From: Tenacibaculum finnmarkense genomovar ulcerans
GTDB taxonomy: Bacteria; Bacteroidota; Bacteroidia; Flavobacteriales; Flavobacteriaceae
NCBI RefSeq assembly: GCF_900239495.1
Contig: NZ_OENE01000035.1
Span: 99,509-163,508, forward strand
Length of the DNA: 64,000 nt
Direction of reading: 5' to 3'
Shown here: positions 1 through 8,046 of the stretch, piece after piece
Layout of the letters: each line of letters opens with the position of its first letter
Position numbering within the stretch: the first letter of the stretch is position 1
Notes under the pieces: model-generated
Told to the model about the DNA's origin: nothing
Seen by the model: the letters and a program-made list of their open reading frames with translations, nothing else
Database searches by the model: none
Translations under genes and position numbers: made by a program

Positions 1-213
1 GGAGGAATCGTTCGTTGTGATCGTGTTGCTCAAGGTGTTGTAGATGCTTATAAAAGTATGGGAGACAGAATTAATGTGCCTATTATTTGTCGTTTACAAG
101 GAACTAACGCTAAAGAAGCTAAAGAATTAATTGATAACAGTGGAATGGAAATTATTTCAGCTACTGAATTTCAAGAAGCTGCCGATAAAGTTGCAGAAGT
201 TTTAGAAGCTTAG
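1..213 (+). CDS. sucC: Succinyl-CoA synthetase (ADP-forming) beta subunit, 3' end only
   Basis: The window opens inside a gene; 70 C-terminal residues and the stop codon are present. The fragment reads GGIVRCDRVAQGVVDAYKSM, then NVPIICRLQGTNAKEAKELI and ends VAEVLEA, which matches the C-terminal CoA-ligase region of SucC (the GGIVRCD and VRLxGTN segments are family hallmarks). SucC pairs with SucD to interconvert succinyl-CoA and succinate with ATP or GTP formation in the TCA cycle, in the cytoplasm. The start and the ATP-grasp domain lie outside the window. A strong hairpin terminator follows, so sucC ends its transcription unit here. Confidence 0.93.
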   Translation, partial: GGIVRCDRVAQGVVDAYKSMGDRINVPIICRLQGTNAKEAKELIDNSGMEIISATEFQEAADKVAEVLEA

Positions 214-238
214 AAATTAATTTTTTGTTTATATATTG

Positions 239-276
239 AAATCGCCTCATAATTTATTTATGAGGCGATTTTTTTT
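239..276 (+). terminator. Rho-independent terminator after sucC
   Basis: A perfect 12-bp stem (ATCGCCTCATAA at 241-252 with its complement at 258-269) with a 5-nt loop is followed by a T run. It sits 26 bases after the sucC stop. Confidence 0.9.
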
Positions 277-290
277 GTTTTTTGAATAGT

Positions 291-310
291 GAATTATCAG
301 TTGATAATTC
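291..310. repeat. Short perfect palindrome in the sucC downstream spacer
   Basis: GAATTATCA-GT-TGATAATTC is a 9-bp inverted repeat with a 2-nt centre. It lies in the 245-base spacer before the next gene. No T run follows it. It could be an operator-like site or a small hairpin; nothing else identifies it. Confidence 0.35.
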
Positions 311-458
311 TAAAAGTAGAAACTATAGGCTATCTTAAAAAACTCTCATCGCTTAATTATAGTCATTCACATCTATTTAATGGTCATTCACCGTATTTTA
401 ATGTAATTACACCTTTTTTCATATTACTTTTGGAGATTAATCCCCTAAAGTTTTATAA

Positions 459-3400
459 ATGAAACAAATAATAGTGAAATTACTTTTTTTAATCGCTTTT
501 ACTTTTCAAGTAAGTGCTCAAATTACAAATTACAAGGAAGCTTCTTTAAAAGAAGGAGCAAATTTCTTTGAAATTGTACATAAAACAAGAAAAGAGTTAT
601 CGGAAAAAAAACAACGTTCAAGAGGTCTTATTTCTAAAAAACAAAACAAAGCAACCAAGCAGTTTGAACGCTGGGTTTGGATTTGGAAAGATAGAATTAA
701 CGCTGATGGTTCTTTTGTTAAGAAAGAAAATAAAAAAGAATACATCGATCTTTTATTAGCGAATTCAAACACACAAGCTCAAAGGTCAAATACCGTTACG
801 TCGTGGGAGCAAATAGGTCCTAAAAAAAATGTGTTAGAAAATGGATATACTGCATATCCAGGTTTAGGAAGAGTTAACGTAGTAGCAACAGATACTCGTA
901 ATGCACAAATAATGTATGCCGGATCTGCCGCAGGAGGTTTGTGGAAAACAACAGATGGCGGAACAACTTGGTTGCCTAAAACAGATGATTTAGCAGGTTT
1001 AGGAGTTACCGATATTATTATTGATCCTCAAAATTCCAACATATTATATATGGCTACTGGTGATCAAGATGGAGGACATGTTAATTCAATAGGTTTGTTT
1101 AAATCTACAGATGCTGGTGAAAATTGGGCTGTAACAGGTTTAACGTTTTCATTAACGGATAATGAATATATTAGAGATTTAAGTTTTGCACCTAATTCGT
1201 CTACTACAATTTATGCACTGACCAATAATGAAATTCAAAAATCTACCGATAGCGGTGCTACTTGGGTTAATATGAATACGGTTCCAGATTATAGCGGTGA
1301 TAATTTTCAAACCATAATTTTTGATCCTAATAATGCCAATAAAGTAGTGGTATCTGACGCTTATGGAGGTTTGTGGTATTCTTCTGATGGTGGAGCTAAT
1401 TTTTCAGAACATTCAGTTTTACAAGGAAGTACACAAAACAAGTTAAAGCTAACAGCCTCTGCAAATGATACTGAAAATTTTTATGGAATTACCCAAGATG
1501 GTGTTTTTACAATTTTTCGTTTTGATAATACCGATACCGCTGCCGATAAAATTAGTGAAACAACTATAGCTAATTTTAATTCACAGTGGGGGTATAACCA
1601 ATGTATCGCTGTATCGCCTACAAACAAAGATGATATTCTTGTAGGAGGTGTAAATGTGTATAAATCGACAGATAATGGTACTTCTTTTTCAATGTATTTA
1701 AACGCCTATGATGATCCTGTTGGAGTTGGTTTTTATGTACATCCTGATCATCATTATTTATCTTTTTTAGCCGATGGTGTTACTGTTATAAACAGTCATG
1801 ATGGTGGAGTTCATAAAGGTGCTTTTACCGCTACAAAAGCCACAGGTGGTTGGACAGATTTATCAGATGGTTTGGTAATTTCTCAACCCTACAATATTGC
1901 CATTACAGAAGGGCTTAATGGTGATGATTATATGATGGCAAACCAAGATAATGATGGTTTTTCAAAGGTTTCAAAAGGTGGTCGTCAAAAATGGGTAGCT
2001 TGTTCAGCAGGTGATGGAACAGCTACAGGAATTGATATTTCAGATTCAAATATTCGCTATTTAGGCGGAACTTATGGTGCTTTATACAGGACAAATGATG
2101 GCTACTCAAGTAGTGCCTATTCAGCGGTAACAATTCTTTCGGATTCAAATGATGCTGATTTTATTTCTCCTTTAGCTTTACACCCAACAATTGCAGCAAC
2201 TATTTACGCAGGGCATGGTGATGTAAAAAAATCTACAGACAGAGGTGTTAATTGGGCGGCTCTAAATACAGGTTTAGTAGAAACTTCTTTTTTAGATGTG
2301 TCTTTATATAATGGCGCTACAAGAATTTTTGCAATAGGTTATTTAGGAACAGATAAAACACTTAGAAGAAGTAATGACGATGGTGCAACTTGGGTTACAA
2401 TTTCTAATCCAGCTTCAAATTTATCTATTAATAGTGTGTATGCCGTACCAAATACAGCTATTGTTTATGCAACAGTGGCATCATATAAAGCGGGTGAAAA
2501 AATTTATAAAAGTATCGATAATGGTGCTTCATGGGTAAGTATTAGTGGTAATATGCCTAATATTATTATGAAAAAGATATTGGTAGACCCTAATAAAAAT
2601 AATGAAACTATTTATGTAGGAACTGAATTAGGGCTTTATTATACCAATAATACAACTACTAATTGGACAAAATTAGGTGCTGGTTTACCAAATGTTATTA
2701 TTAGTGACATTAAAGTAAGTAAAAGTAACGGAAATGTTTATGTAGGTACTTTTGGTAGAGGAATGTGGGTTTATAACGATCAAAAACATTTTAAAAGTGT
2801 TACTAATAACAACTGGTCTGAAACTACAAATTGGGAGGGGAAAACCTTACCAACTTCAGCTGATGATGTTGTAATTAAACAAGAACAAGATGTGGTGTGG
2901 GTAAATGTTGCTGGAGTTACAGTAAAATCATTAGAAATTAACAATGCTAAATTAGAGATAAAAAACACCAATAGTTTAACGGTTGTTAATGATTATGTAT
3001 CAACAATAAACGACAATACTTTTGTGTCAATTTTATCAGATCAAACCGATAGCGGTGTTTTTATGGTAAATGGAAACGCAACAGGTAATCTTATGTATAG
3101 TAGAGGCGGTTTATTAGCGAATAAATGGTCTTTAATTTCATCGCCTGTAATTGGTCAAAAAGTTAAGAGTTTTGCAACGAAAGTATCAAATGATATTCGA
3201 AAAAATGCTGCTTCTAAATATGCAATATCTACCTATAATGATGCCAATTTAGTAGGGGCTAAATGGGAATATTTTGACCAAAATGTTAGTGAAAATACAT
3301 TGTTTGAAAACGGAACAGGTTATGCCGTTTCTAGAGAAACAGCTGGTGCGGTTTCTTTTTCAGGAATAATGTATAACAGTAATTTAAATGTAAGTGTATC

Positions 3401-4427
3401 TTCGGATAAATGGAATGCTATTGGAAATCCTTTTTCGGCATATTATCCTGCAAGTAAAAGAACTTCAGAAAACTTTATTGCAAATAATACGAGTAAATTA
3501 GCTAGTAATGCACAGGCAATATACTTATGGGAAAGTACTCAGAATAAATATGTTGCTTACACTAATTTAGCATCATCAACTCAAAAAGTATTAGCGCCAG
3601 GACAGGGGTTTTTTATCAAAACAAAAGCTTCAGAAACCGATCAAAAGGTAGTTTTTAAGAAAGCTAATATTGGTACAAAAACAACTTTAGCGGGAAATAA
3701 TACCTTTAGTAGAGGTTCAGAAAATGGAACTCCTTATGTAAAATTATTTGTTGAAAAAAGTGACAAAGAAAAAATTAAGGTAAATACCGATATTATCTTT
3801 TCAAAAAATGCAACTCAAGGATTTGATGCAACAATGGATGTTATAAACTTTGGAGATGCTACATTTGACTTAACTTCTAAAATTATAAATGAAGCAAAAA
3901 GCAATGTAAATAATGAATATGCAATTCAATCGGTTTCTTCGGATGCTATTGAAGGTCAAATTATTCCTTTAAAACTTACCGCAAGATCAAAAGAAAAGGT
4001 AGTATTTTCATCAGCAATTCATAATTTACCTGAAAATATAAAGGTTTTTATAGAAGATAAAGAAACTGCAAAATTCCATGAAATAAGCAATACCAAAAAT
4101 TATGAAGTAACTTTAAGTGAAAACTCAAATGAATTTGGACGATTTTATATACATTTTTCTAAAAGAGCTTTAAATGAGCTAGAACCGAAATTAGTTGTGT
4201 CAAATTTAAAAGTTTATACCGATCATAATTTATTACAGGTAATTGGGTATGATAGAGAATCGTTAACAATTGATATATTTGATATTATAGGTAAAAAAGT
4301 GCTAAGTAAAACACTAAAATCAGCTGGGTTTAAAGGTTTAGATTTGAGTAATTTATCAGCAGGTGTTTATATTGTTAAAGTTGTTTCGGGTAATAAAAGA
4401 GCAACAAAAAAGGTTGTTGTAAAATAA
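459..4427 (+). CDS. Large T9SS-secreted Asp-box (BNR/sortilin-like) beta-propeller protein
   Basis: This 1322-residue protein starts with a Sec signal peptide (MKQIIVKLLFLIAFTFQVSA, cleavage near residue 20). Residues of about 130-770 carry repeated Asp-box motifs such as TDGGTTW, STDAGENW, STDSGATW, SSDGGANF, SNDDGATW and SIDNGASW, typical of sialidase- or VPS10-like propellers, and end with VGTFGRGMWVY. A region of about 450 residues follows that resembles the end of the metalloprotease at 10984-15945. The last 75 residues (LKVYTDHNLLQV..GKKVLSKTL..GVYIVKVVSG..KKVVVK) form a type A T9SS sorting domain, so the protein should be exported across the outer membrane and surface-attached or released. 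No catalytic residues were identified; glycoside or protein binding is possible. A tiny gene follows after 52 bases. Confidence 0.85.
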   Translation: MKQIIVKLLFLIAFTFQVSAQITNYKEASLKEGANFFEIVHKTRKELSEKKQRSRGLISKKQNKATKQFERWVWIWKDRINADGSFVKKENKKEYIDLLLANSNTQAQRSNTVTSWEQIGPKKNVLENGYTAYPGLGRVNVVATDTRNAQIMYAGSAAGGLWKTTDGGTTWLPKTDDLAGLGVTDIIIDPQNSNILYMATGDQDGGHVNSIGLFKSTDAGENWAVTGLTFSLTDNEYIRDLSFAPNSSTTIYALTNNEIQKSTDSGATWVNMNTVPDYSGDNFQTIIFDPNNANKVVVSDAYGGLWYSSDGGANFSEHSVLQGSTQNKLKLTASANDTENFYGITQDGVFTIFRFDNTDTAADKISETTIANFNSQWGYNQCIAVSPTNKDDILVGGVNVYKSTDNGTSFSMYLNAYDDPVGVGFYVHPDHHYLSFLADGVTVINSHDGGVHKGAFTATKATGGWTDLSDGLVISQPYNIAITEGLNGDDYMMANQDNDGFSKVSKGGRQKWVACSAGDGTATGIDISDSNIRYLGGTYGALYRTNDGYSSSAYSAVTILSDSNDADFISPLALHPTIAATIYAGHGDVKKSTDRGVNWAALNTGLVETSFLDVSLYNGATRIFAIGYLGTDKTLRRSNDDGATWVTISNPASNLSINSVYAVPNTAIVYATVASYKAGEKIYKSIDNGASWVSISGNMPNIIMKKILVDPNKNNETIYVGTELGLYYTNNTTTNWTKLGAGLPNVIISDIKVSKSNGNVYVGTFGRGMWVYNDQKHFKSVTNNNWSETTNWEGKTLPTSADDVVIKQEQDVVWVNVAGVTVKSLEINNAKLEIKNTNSLTVVNDYVSTINDNTFVSILSDQTDSGVFMVNGNATGNLMYSRGGLLANKWSLISSPVIGQKVKSFATKVSNDIRKNAASKYAISTYNDANLVGAKWEYFDQNVSENTLFENGTGYAVSRETAGAVSFSGIMYNSNLNVSVSSDKWNAIGNPFSAYYPASKRTSENFIANNTSKLASNAQAIYLWESTQNKYVAYTNLASSTQKVLAPGQGFFIKTKASETDQKVVFKKANIGTKTTLAGNNTFSRGSENGTPYVKLFVEKSDKEKIKVNTDIIFSKNATQGFDATMDVINFGDATFDLTSKIINEAKSNVNNEYAIQSVSSDAIEGQIIPLKLTARSKEKVVFSSAIHNLPENIKVFIEDKETAKFHEISNTKNYEVTLSENSNEFGRFYIHFSKRALNELEPKLVVSNLKVYTDHNLLQVIGYDRESLTIDIFDIIGKKVLSKTLKSAGFKGLDLSNLSAGVYIVKVVSGNKRATKKVVVK

Positions 4428-4479
4428 TTGACATAAAAATGAAGCCTAAATAACCAAGGCATCGTAAAATTAAGACAAA

Positions 4480-4641
4480 ATGAATTCAGATAAAATAAAT
4501 AGAAAAGAAGCGTTACAAAAAATAGGGAAATACAGTAAATATGCTAGTTTAACCGCACTAGGAACCTATTTAATTTTGAATCCTCAAAAAGCACAAGCGC
4601 AAAGCCCCAATAAACCTGATATTCCAGGTACAAATTTTTAA
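4480..4641 (+). CDS. Tiny signal-peptide-like protein, paralogue of the 10777-10959 product
   Basis: A 53-residue reading frame starts with ATG at 4480. The product begins MNSDKINRKEALQKIGKYSK, continues with a hydrophobic stretch YASLTALGTYLIL and a signal-peptidase-like AQAQ-S site, and leaves a tail of about 12 residues ending PGTNF. The segment from RKEALQKIGKY to NPQKAQAQS is nearly identical to the small protein at 10777-10959, which also ends PGxxF. Both lie directly downstream of a giant T9SS cargo gene in the same orientation, which argues strongly that this short gene is real. It is followed by a hairpin terminator. Function is unknown; it could be a secreted peptide or a membrane-tethered partner of the cargo. 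Confidence 0.75.
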   Translation: MNSDKINRKEALQKIGKYSKYASLTALGTYLILNPQKAQAQSPNKPDIPGTNF

Positions 4642-4654
4642 TAATTATTAATAT

Positions 4655-4692
4655 AAAACACGGTATTACAATTGTAGTATCGTGTTTTTTTA
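4655..4692 (+). terminator. Hairpin terminator after the tiny gene
   Basis: AAAACACGGTATTACA (4655-4670) pairs with the sequence from 4673, with two G-U pairs, and is followed by a T run. It closes the cargo/tiny-gene unit. Confidence 0.8.
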
Positions 4693-4707
4693 TAAAAAAA
4701 TATACAA

Positions 4708-5130
4708 ATGATGTTAAACAACAGTTCTAAAATTATAATGATGCTAATGATGCCTTTATTATTTAGTTGTAAATCGGTTTTTATAAGTGATATTAAAAAA
4801 CAATATATTTCGGCAGGTTCTAGGTTTGATACCTCAAAAATGAAGTATTCTGTTATTATAGAATCGTCAAAAGAGGCGTTTAAAGTTGTATCAATAGAAA
4901 TTGCCGATAAAAAATATCAAAATTTAACGATTATTGAAATTCCAAACGGAAAGCTTAAAAATCAGCAAGAAATACTATCTGCGGGGACTTATCATGTTAG
5001 TATTAATGTAGGGGAGGCTATTTTTCCTAGAGAAAGTATTGAAAATTTAAAGTTAAATGTTTTAGTAAAAAACAACCCTTTAATTTTAGAGGGAAAAGTA
5101 ACTGTTGAAAAAAAACGATTAAGAAGATAA
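4708..5130 (+). CDS. Small putative lipoprotein
   Basis: This 140-residue protein starts MMLNNSSKIIMMLMMPLLFS and has a lipobox LLFSC, with Cys at about residue 21, so it is probably a lipid-anchored envelope protein. The rest is predicted soluble: beta-strand-like segments (KYSVIIESSKEAFKVVSIEI, GTYHVSINVGEAIFP) and a basic tail KKRLRR. I recognise no family. A second ATG at 4711 could also serve as start. It sits behind the terminator of the cargo/tiny-gene unit, 66 bases after the tiny gene, so it may have its own weak promoter or depend on read-through. Confidence 0.6.
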   Translation: MMLNNSSKIIMMLMMPLLFSCKSVFISDIKKQYISAGSRFDTSKMKYSVIIESSKEAFKVVSIEIADKKYQNLTIIEIPNGKLKNQQEILSAGTYHVSINVGEAIFPRESIENLKLNVLVKNNPLILEGKVTVEKKRLRR

Positions 5131-5572
5131 AAAATGATCTTTTTAAGTATTTAATTACCTGTAAATCATGTTTTTATTTTCAGTGTAAACTAATTGTTAC
5201 GCCTTTTTTTTTGCCAATCAGTAATTTTAAAATTATAGATATTCTAAGACTTTTGGTTTTTAGTTGCAAAATAGATACTGATAATTCTGTTTTATTATCA
5301 AAATCTTTCATTAACTAATATCTTATTAATTAGAATTTTTAAGCTGTTTTTAAAAAAGCGATACATTTAGCTTTTTAACCCATTTTTAAGTAACTTTTTT
5401 ATGAGTTTATGTTAAAGGTTTTCTAACATTGTAACCATTATTCTGCCGTAAGTTTGTACCGGTTTGCAAACCCAGTAACATTTTGACAATTAATTAACTA
5501 TAAAGGTTAATAGGACAGAAAAAAATATAAAGAAAACAAAAATTCGGTTAAAATACCTTATTAAAAAACATT
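5131..5572. other. Intergenic spacer, 442 bases, AT-rich
   Basis: No reading frame is supported. It contains a weak hairpin (AAAAAAGC at 5352-5359 with GCTTTTT at 5370-5376), which could end transcription from the lipoprotein gene, and a promoter match at 5429-5456 that would serve the next gene. Confidence 0.6.
5429..5456 (+). promoter_or_regulatory. Bacteroidota sigma-A-type promoter for the 5573 gene
   Basis: TTG at 5429-5431, a 17-base spacer, and TAAGTTTG at 5449-5456 fit the TTG...TAnnTTTG pattern. The implied leader is a little over 100 bases. Confidence 0.6.
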
Positions 5573-5917
5573 ATGAAAACAATTAAATTTTTATTAGTAG
5601 CACTTTTTTTATCAGTAAACGTATTAGTTGCGAACGCTACAAATCCTTCGGATAAAAAAGAAGAATTAGTATTAATAAACAAAGAGGTTCATAAATTATT
5701 AAAGAACCCTAAATTTGAATTGAACTCTGACGTATCTGTAATCGTTAAATTAACAGTAAACAGTAAAAATGAATTGATAGTATTATCTGTAAATTCAAAA
5801 AATGATAATCAAAGAATAGAAAACTATATCAAAACCAGCTTAAATTACAAGAAAATAGCAGGAAAAGTTACAACTGATGTGTATAATTTGCCTGTTACTT
5901 TAGTAGCAGCTAGATAA
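5573..5917 (+). CDS. Small exported protein, possible TonB-C-like fold
   Basis: The 114-residue product has a clear signal peptide (MKTIKFLLVALFLSVNVLVA, cleavage after about residue 22). The mature part is about 90 residues with alternating segments SVIVKLTVNSKNELIVLSVN, KTSLNYKKIAG and YNLPVTLV. That pattern is shared by many small flavobacterial periplasmic proteins and faintly resembles the beta-alpha-beta TonB C-terminal fold; that resemblance is inference. It is monocistronic, with a consensus promoter upstream and a terminator shared with uvrB downstream. The strong promoter suggests an abundant envelope protein. Function is unknown. Confidence 0.7.
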   Translation: MKTIKFLLVALFLSVNVLVANATNPSDKKEELVLINKEVHKLLKNPKFELNSDVSVIVKLTVNSKNELIVLSVNSKNDNQRIENYIKTSLNYKKIAGKVTTDVYNLPVTLVAAR

Positions 5918-5934
5918 TTAAAAATTATTTTATT

Positions 5935-5970
5935 AAAAGGCTTCTATGATATTCATAGAAGCCTTTTTTT
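5935..5970. terminator. Bidirectional terminator between the 5573 gene and uvrB
   Basis: A perfect 15-bp stem, AAAAGGCTTCTATGA (5935-5949) with its complement (5953-5967), 3-nt loop, T run on the plus strand and A run before the stem. It can serve both converging genes. Confidence 0.9.
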
Positions 5971-5988
5971 GTTTAAAAAAAACGAAAT

Positions 5989-7983
5989 TTATGATTCCAA
6001 ATTTTTTCTTAAAACAGCAATTTCGTCACGCAATTTTGCGGCTAGCATAAAATCTAAATTTTTTGCAGCAGCTTCCATCTCTTTTCGTTTATTTCGGATG
6101 CGTTTTTCTATTTCTTCTTTAGATAAAAATTGCAAATCTTGTTTTGCAACGTTATCAATCGCATTATCATAATGAAAAGAAGTAATAGTATCTTGAGAAA
6201 GTGTGTTATCTAGTTTTTTGTTGATTTGTGTTGGCGTAATACCATTTTTAGTATTGTAATCTTGCTGTTTTTTACGCCTATAATCGGTTTCATCTATAGT
6301 GCGTTTCATGCTATTGGTAATTTTATCAGCATATAAAATAGCACGTCCGTTTACATTTCTTGCGGCTCTACCAACGGTTTGGGTAATTGAGCGATGACTG
6401 CGTAAAAAACCTTCTTTATCGGCATCTAAAATAGCAACTAACGATACTTCGGGTAAATCCAAACCTTCTCGCAATAAATTGACACCAATTAAAACATCAA
6501 ACAAACCTCTTCGTAAATCTTGCATTATTTGAACACGCTCTAAAGTATCTACATCCGAATGAATATAACGACAACGAACTTGAATTCTGGTTAAATATTT
6601 TGCCAATTCTTCCGCCATTCTTTTGGTTAAAGTGGTTACCAAGGTTCGCTCGTCTTTTTCTACACGAATTTGAATTTCTTCAATTAAATTATCAATTTGA
6701 TTTTCGCTGGGGCGGACTTCAATTATTGGGTCTAATAACCCCGTTGGGCGGATTACTTGCTCTACAAATACGCCTTCGGTTTTTTGTAATTCATAATCGG
6801 CAGGCGTTGCCGATACATAAATTACTTGGTTTTGTAATGCTTCAAATTCCTCAAATTTTAACGGACGATTATCCATCGCCGCAGGCAAGCGAAAACCGTA
6901 TTCTACTAAGTTTACTTTTCTGCTTTTATCGCCACCGTACATGGCGTGAGTTTGTGGAATGGTAACGTGGCTTTCATCGATAACCATTAAAAAATCGTCA
7001 GGAAAATAGTCTAACAAACAAAAGGGGCGGGTGCCAGGATCACGCCCGTCTAAATATCGAGAATAATTTTCAATTCCTGAACAATAGCCTAATTCACGAA
7101 TCATTTCTAAATCGAATTCGGTGCGTTCTAGTAAGCGTTTTGCTTCTAAATGTTTGCCGATTTCTTTAAAATAATGGACTTGTTTTACCATATCATCTTG
7201 TATGCTGTGAATGGCATTTTGCAAAACATCAGGAGAGGTTACAAACAAATTTGCAGGGTAAATAGTGAGTTCGTTTAACTTTTCAATACGCTGGTTATTT
7301 TCAATATTAAAAGTTTCAATTTCTTCAATTTCATCGCCAAAAAAATGAATTTTATACCCGCTATCGCCATAAGATGGGTAAATAGTTACCACATCGCCTT
7401 TTACTTTAAAAGTTCCACTTTTTATTTCGGTTTCGGTGCGAGAATATAAGCTGGTAACTAGTTTGTGTAAAAATTTGGTGCGTGAAATTTGTTGATCTAC
7501 TTTTATAGGAATTACATTTTTTTTAAATTCCTTCGGATTTCCAATTCCGTATAAACAAGAAACCGAGGCAATAACAATAATATCTCTACGCCCAGAAAGT
7601 AGGGATGAAGAGGTGCTAATTCGTAGGCGTTCTATTTCATCATTAATAGATAAATCTTTTTCGATAAAAGTTCCGGTAACAGGAATATAGGCTTCGGGCT
7701 GATAATAATCATAGTAAGAAACAAAATATTCAACGGCATTGTTAGGAAAAAACTGCTTGAATTCGGCATATAATTGCGCCGCCAATGTTTTATTATGTGC
7801 CAAAACCAAGGTAGGACGGTTTACCTGAGCAACAACATTTGCCACGGTAAAGGTTTTACCAGAACCGGTAACACCTAAAAGTGTTTGGTGTTTTTCGTTG
7901 GTATTTAATCCGTTTACTAATTGTTTTATAGCGGTTGGCTGATCGCCAGTTGGCTTAAAGTTGGAGTGTAATTCAAAATTCAT
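5989..7983 (-). CDS. uvrB: UvrABC excinuclease subunit B
   Basis: UvrB is the DNA-loading helicase-like subunit of nucleotide excision repair. It receives lesions from UvrA and recruits UvrC. The start at 7983 is chosen because MNFELHSNFKPTGDQPTAI is the usual UvrB N-terminus; the frame extends 14 codons further upstream without family support. The product is 664 residues, the normal size. Visible motifs are Walker A GVTGSGKTFTV, the beta-hairpin YYDYYQPEAYIP, DEAD-type VIDESH, the helicase motifs TLTKRMAEEL and QTVGRAARN, and a C-terminal UVR motif (EIEKRIRNKRKEMEAAAKNL). It lies 63 bases downstream of the type B T9SS gene on the same strand. Confidence 0.98.
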   Translation of the reverse strand: MNFELHSNFKPTGDQPTAIKQLVNGLNTNEKHQTLLGVTGSGKTFTVANVVAQVNRPTLVLAHNKTLAAQLYAEFKQFFPNNAVEYFVSYYDYYQPEAYIPVTGTFIEKDLSINDEIERLRISTSSSLLSGRRDIIVIASVSCLYGIGNPKEFKKNVIPIKVDQQISRTKFLHKLVTSLYSRTETEIKSGTFKVKGDVVTIYPSYGDSGYKIHFFGDEIEEIETFNIENNQRIEKLNELTIYPANLFVTSPDVLQNAIHSIQDDMVKQVHYFKEIGKHLEAKRLLERTEFDLEMIRELGYCSGIENYSRYLDGRDPGTRPFCLLDYFPDDFLMVIDESHVTIPQTHAMYGGDKSRKVNLVEYGFRLPAAMDNRPLKFEEFEALQNQVIYVSATPADYELQKTEGVFVEQVIRPTGLLDPIIEVRPSENQIDNLIEEIQIRVEKDERTLVTTLTKRMAEELAKYLTRIQVRCRYIHSDVDTLERVQIMQDLRRGLFDVLIGVNLLREGLDLPEVSLVAILDADKEGFLRSHRSITQTVGRAARNVNGRAILYADKITNSMKRTIDETDYRRKKQQDYNTKNGITPTQINKKLDNTLSQDTITSFHYDNAIDNVAKQDLQFLSKEEIEKRIRNKRKEMEAAAKNLDFMLAAKLRDEIAVLRKNLES

Positions 7984-8046
7984 ATAACAAAAATACGGAT
8001 AGTTTATGTTAAAAACTACCCGCATTTAAGTAGTATTATAGGGCTA

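Noticed and set aside
6600..6965. 121-residue plus-strand reading frame inside uvrB
   Set aside because: Antisense to a fully supported uvrB.
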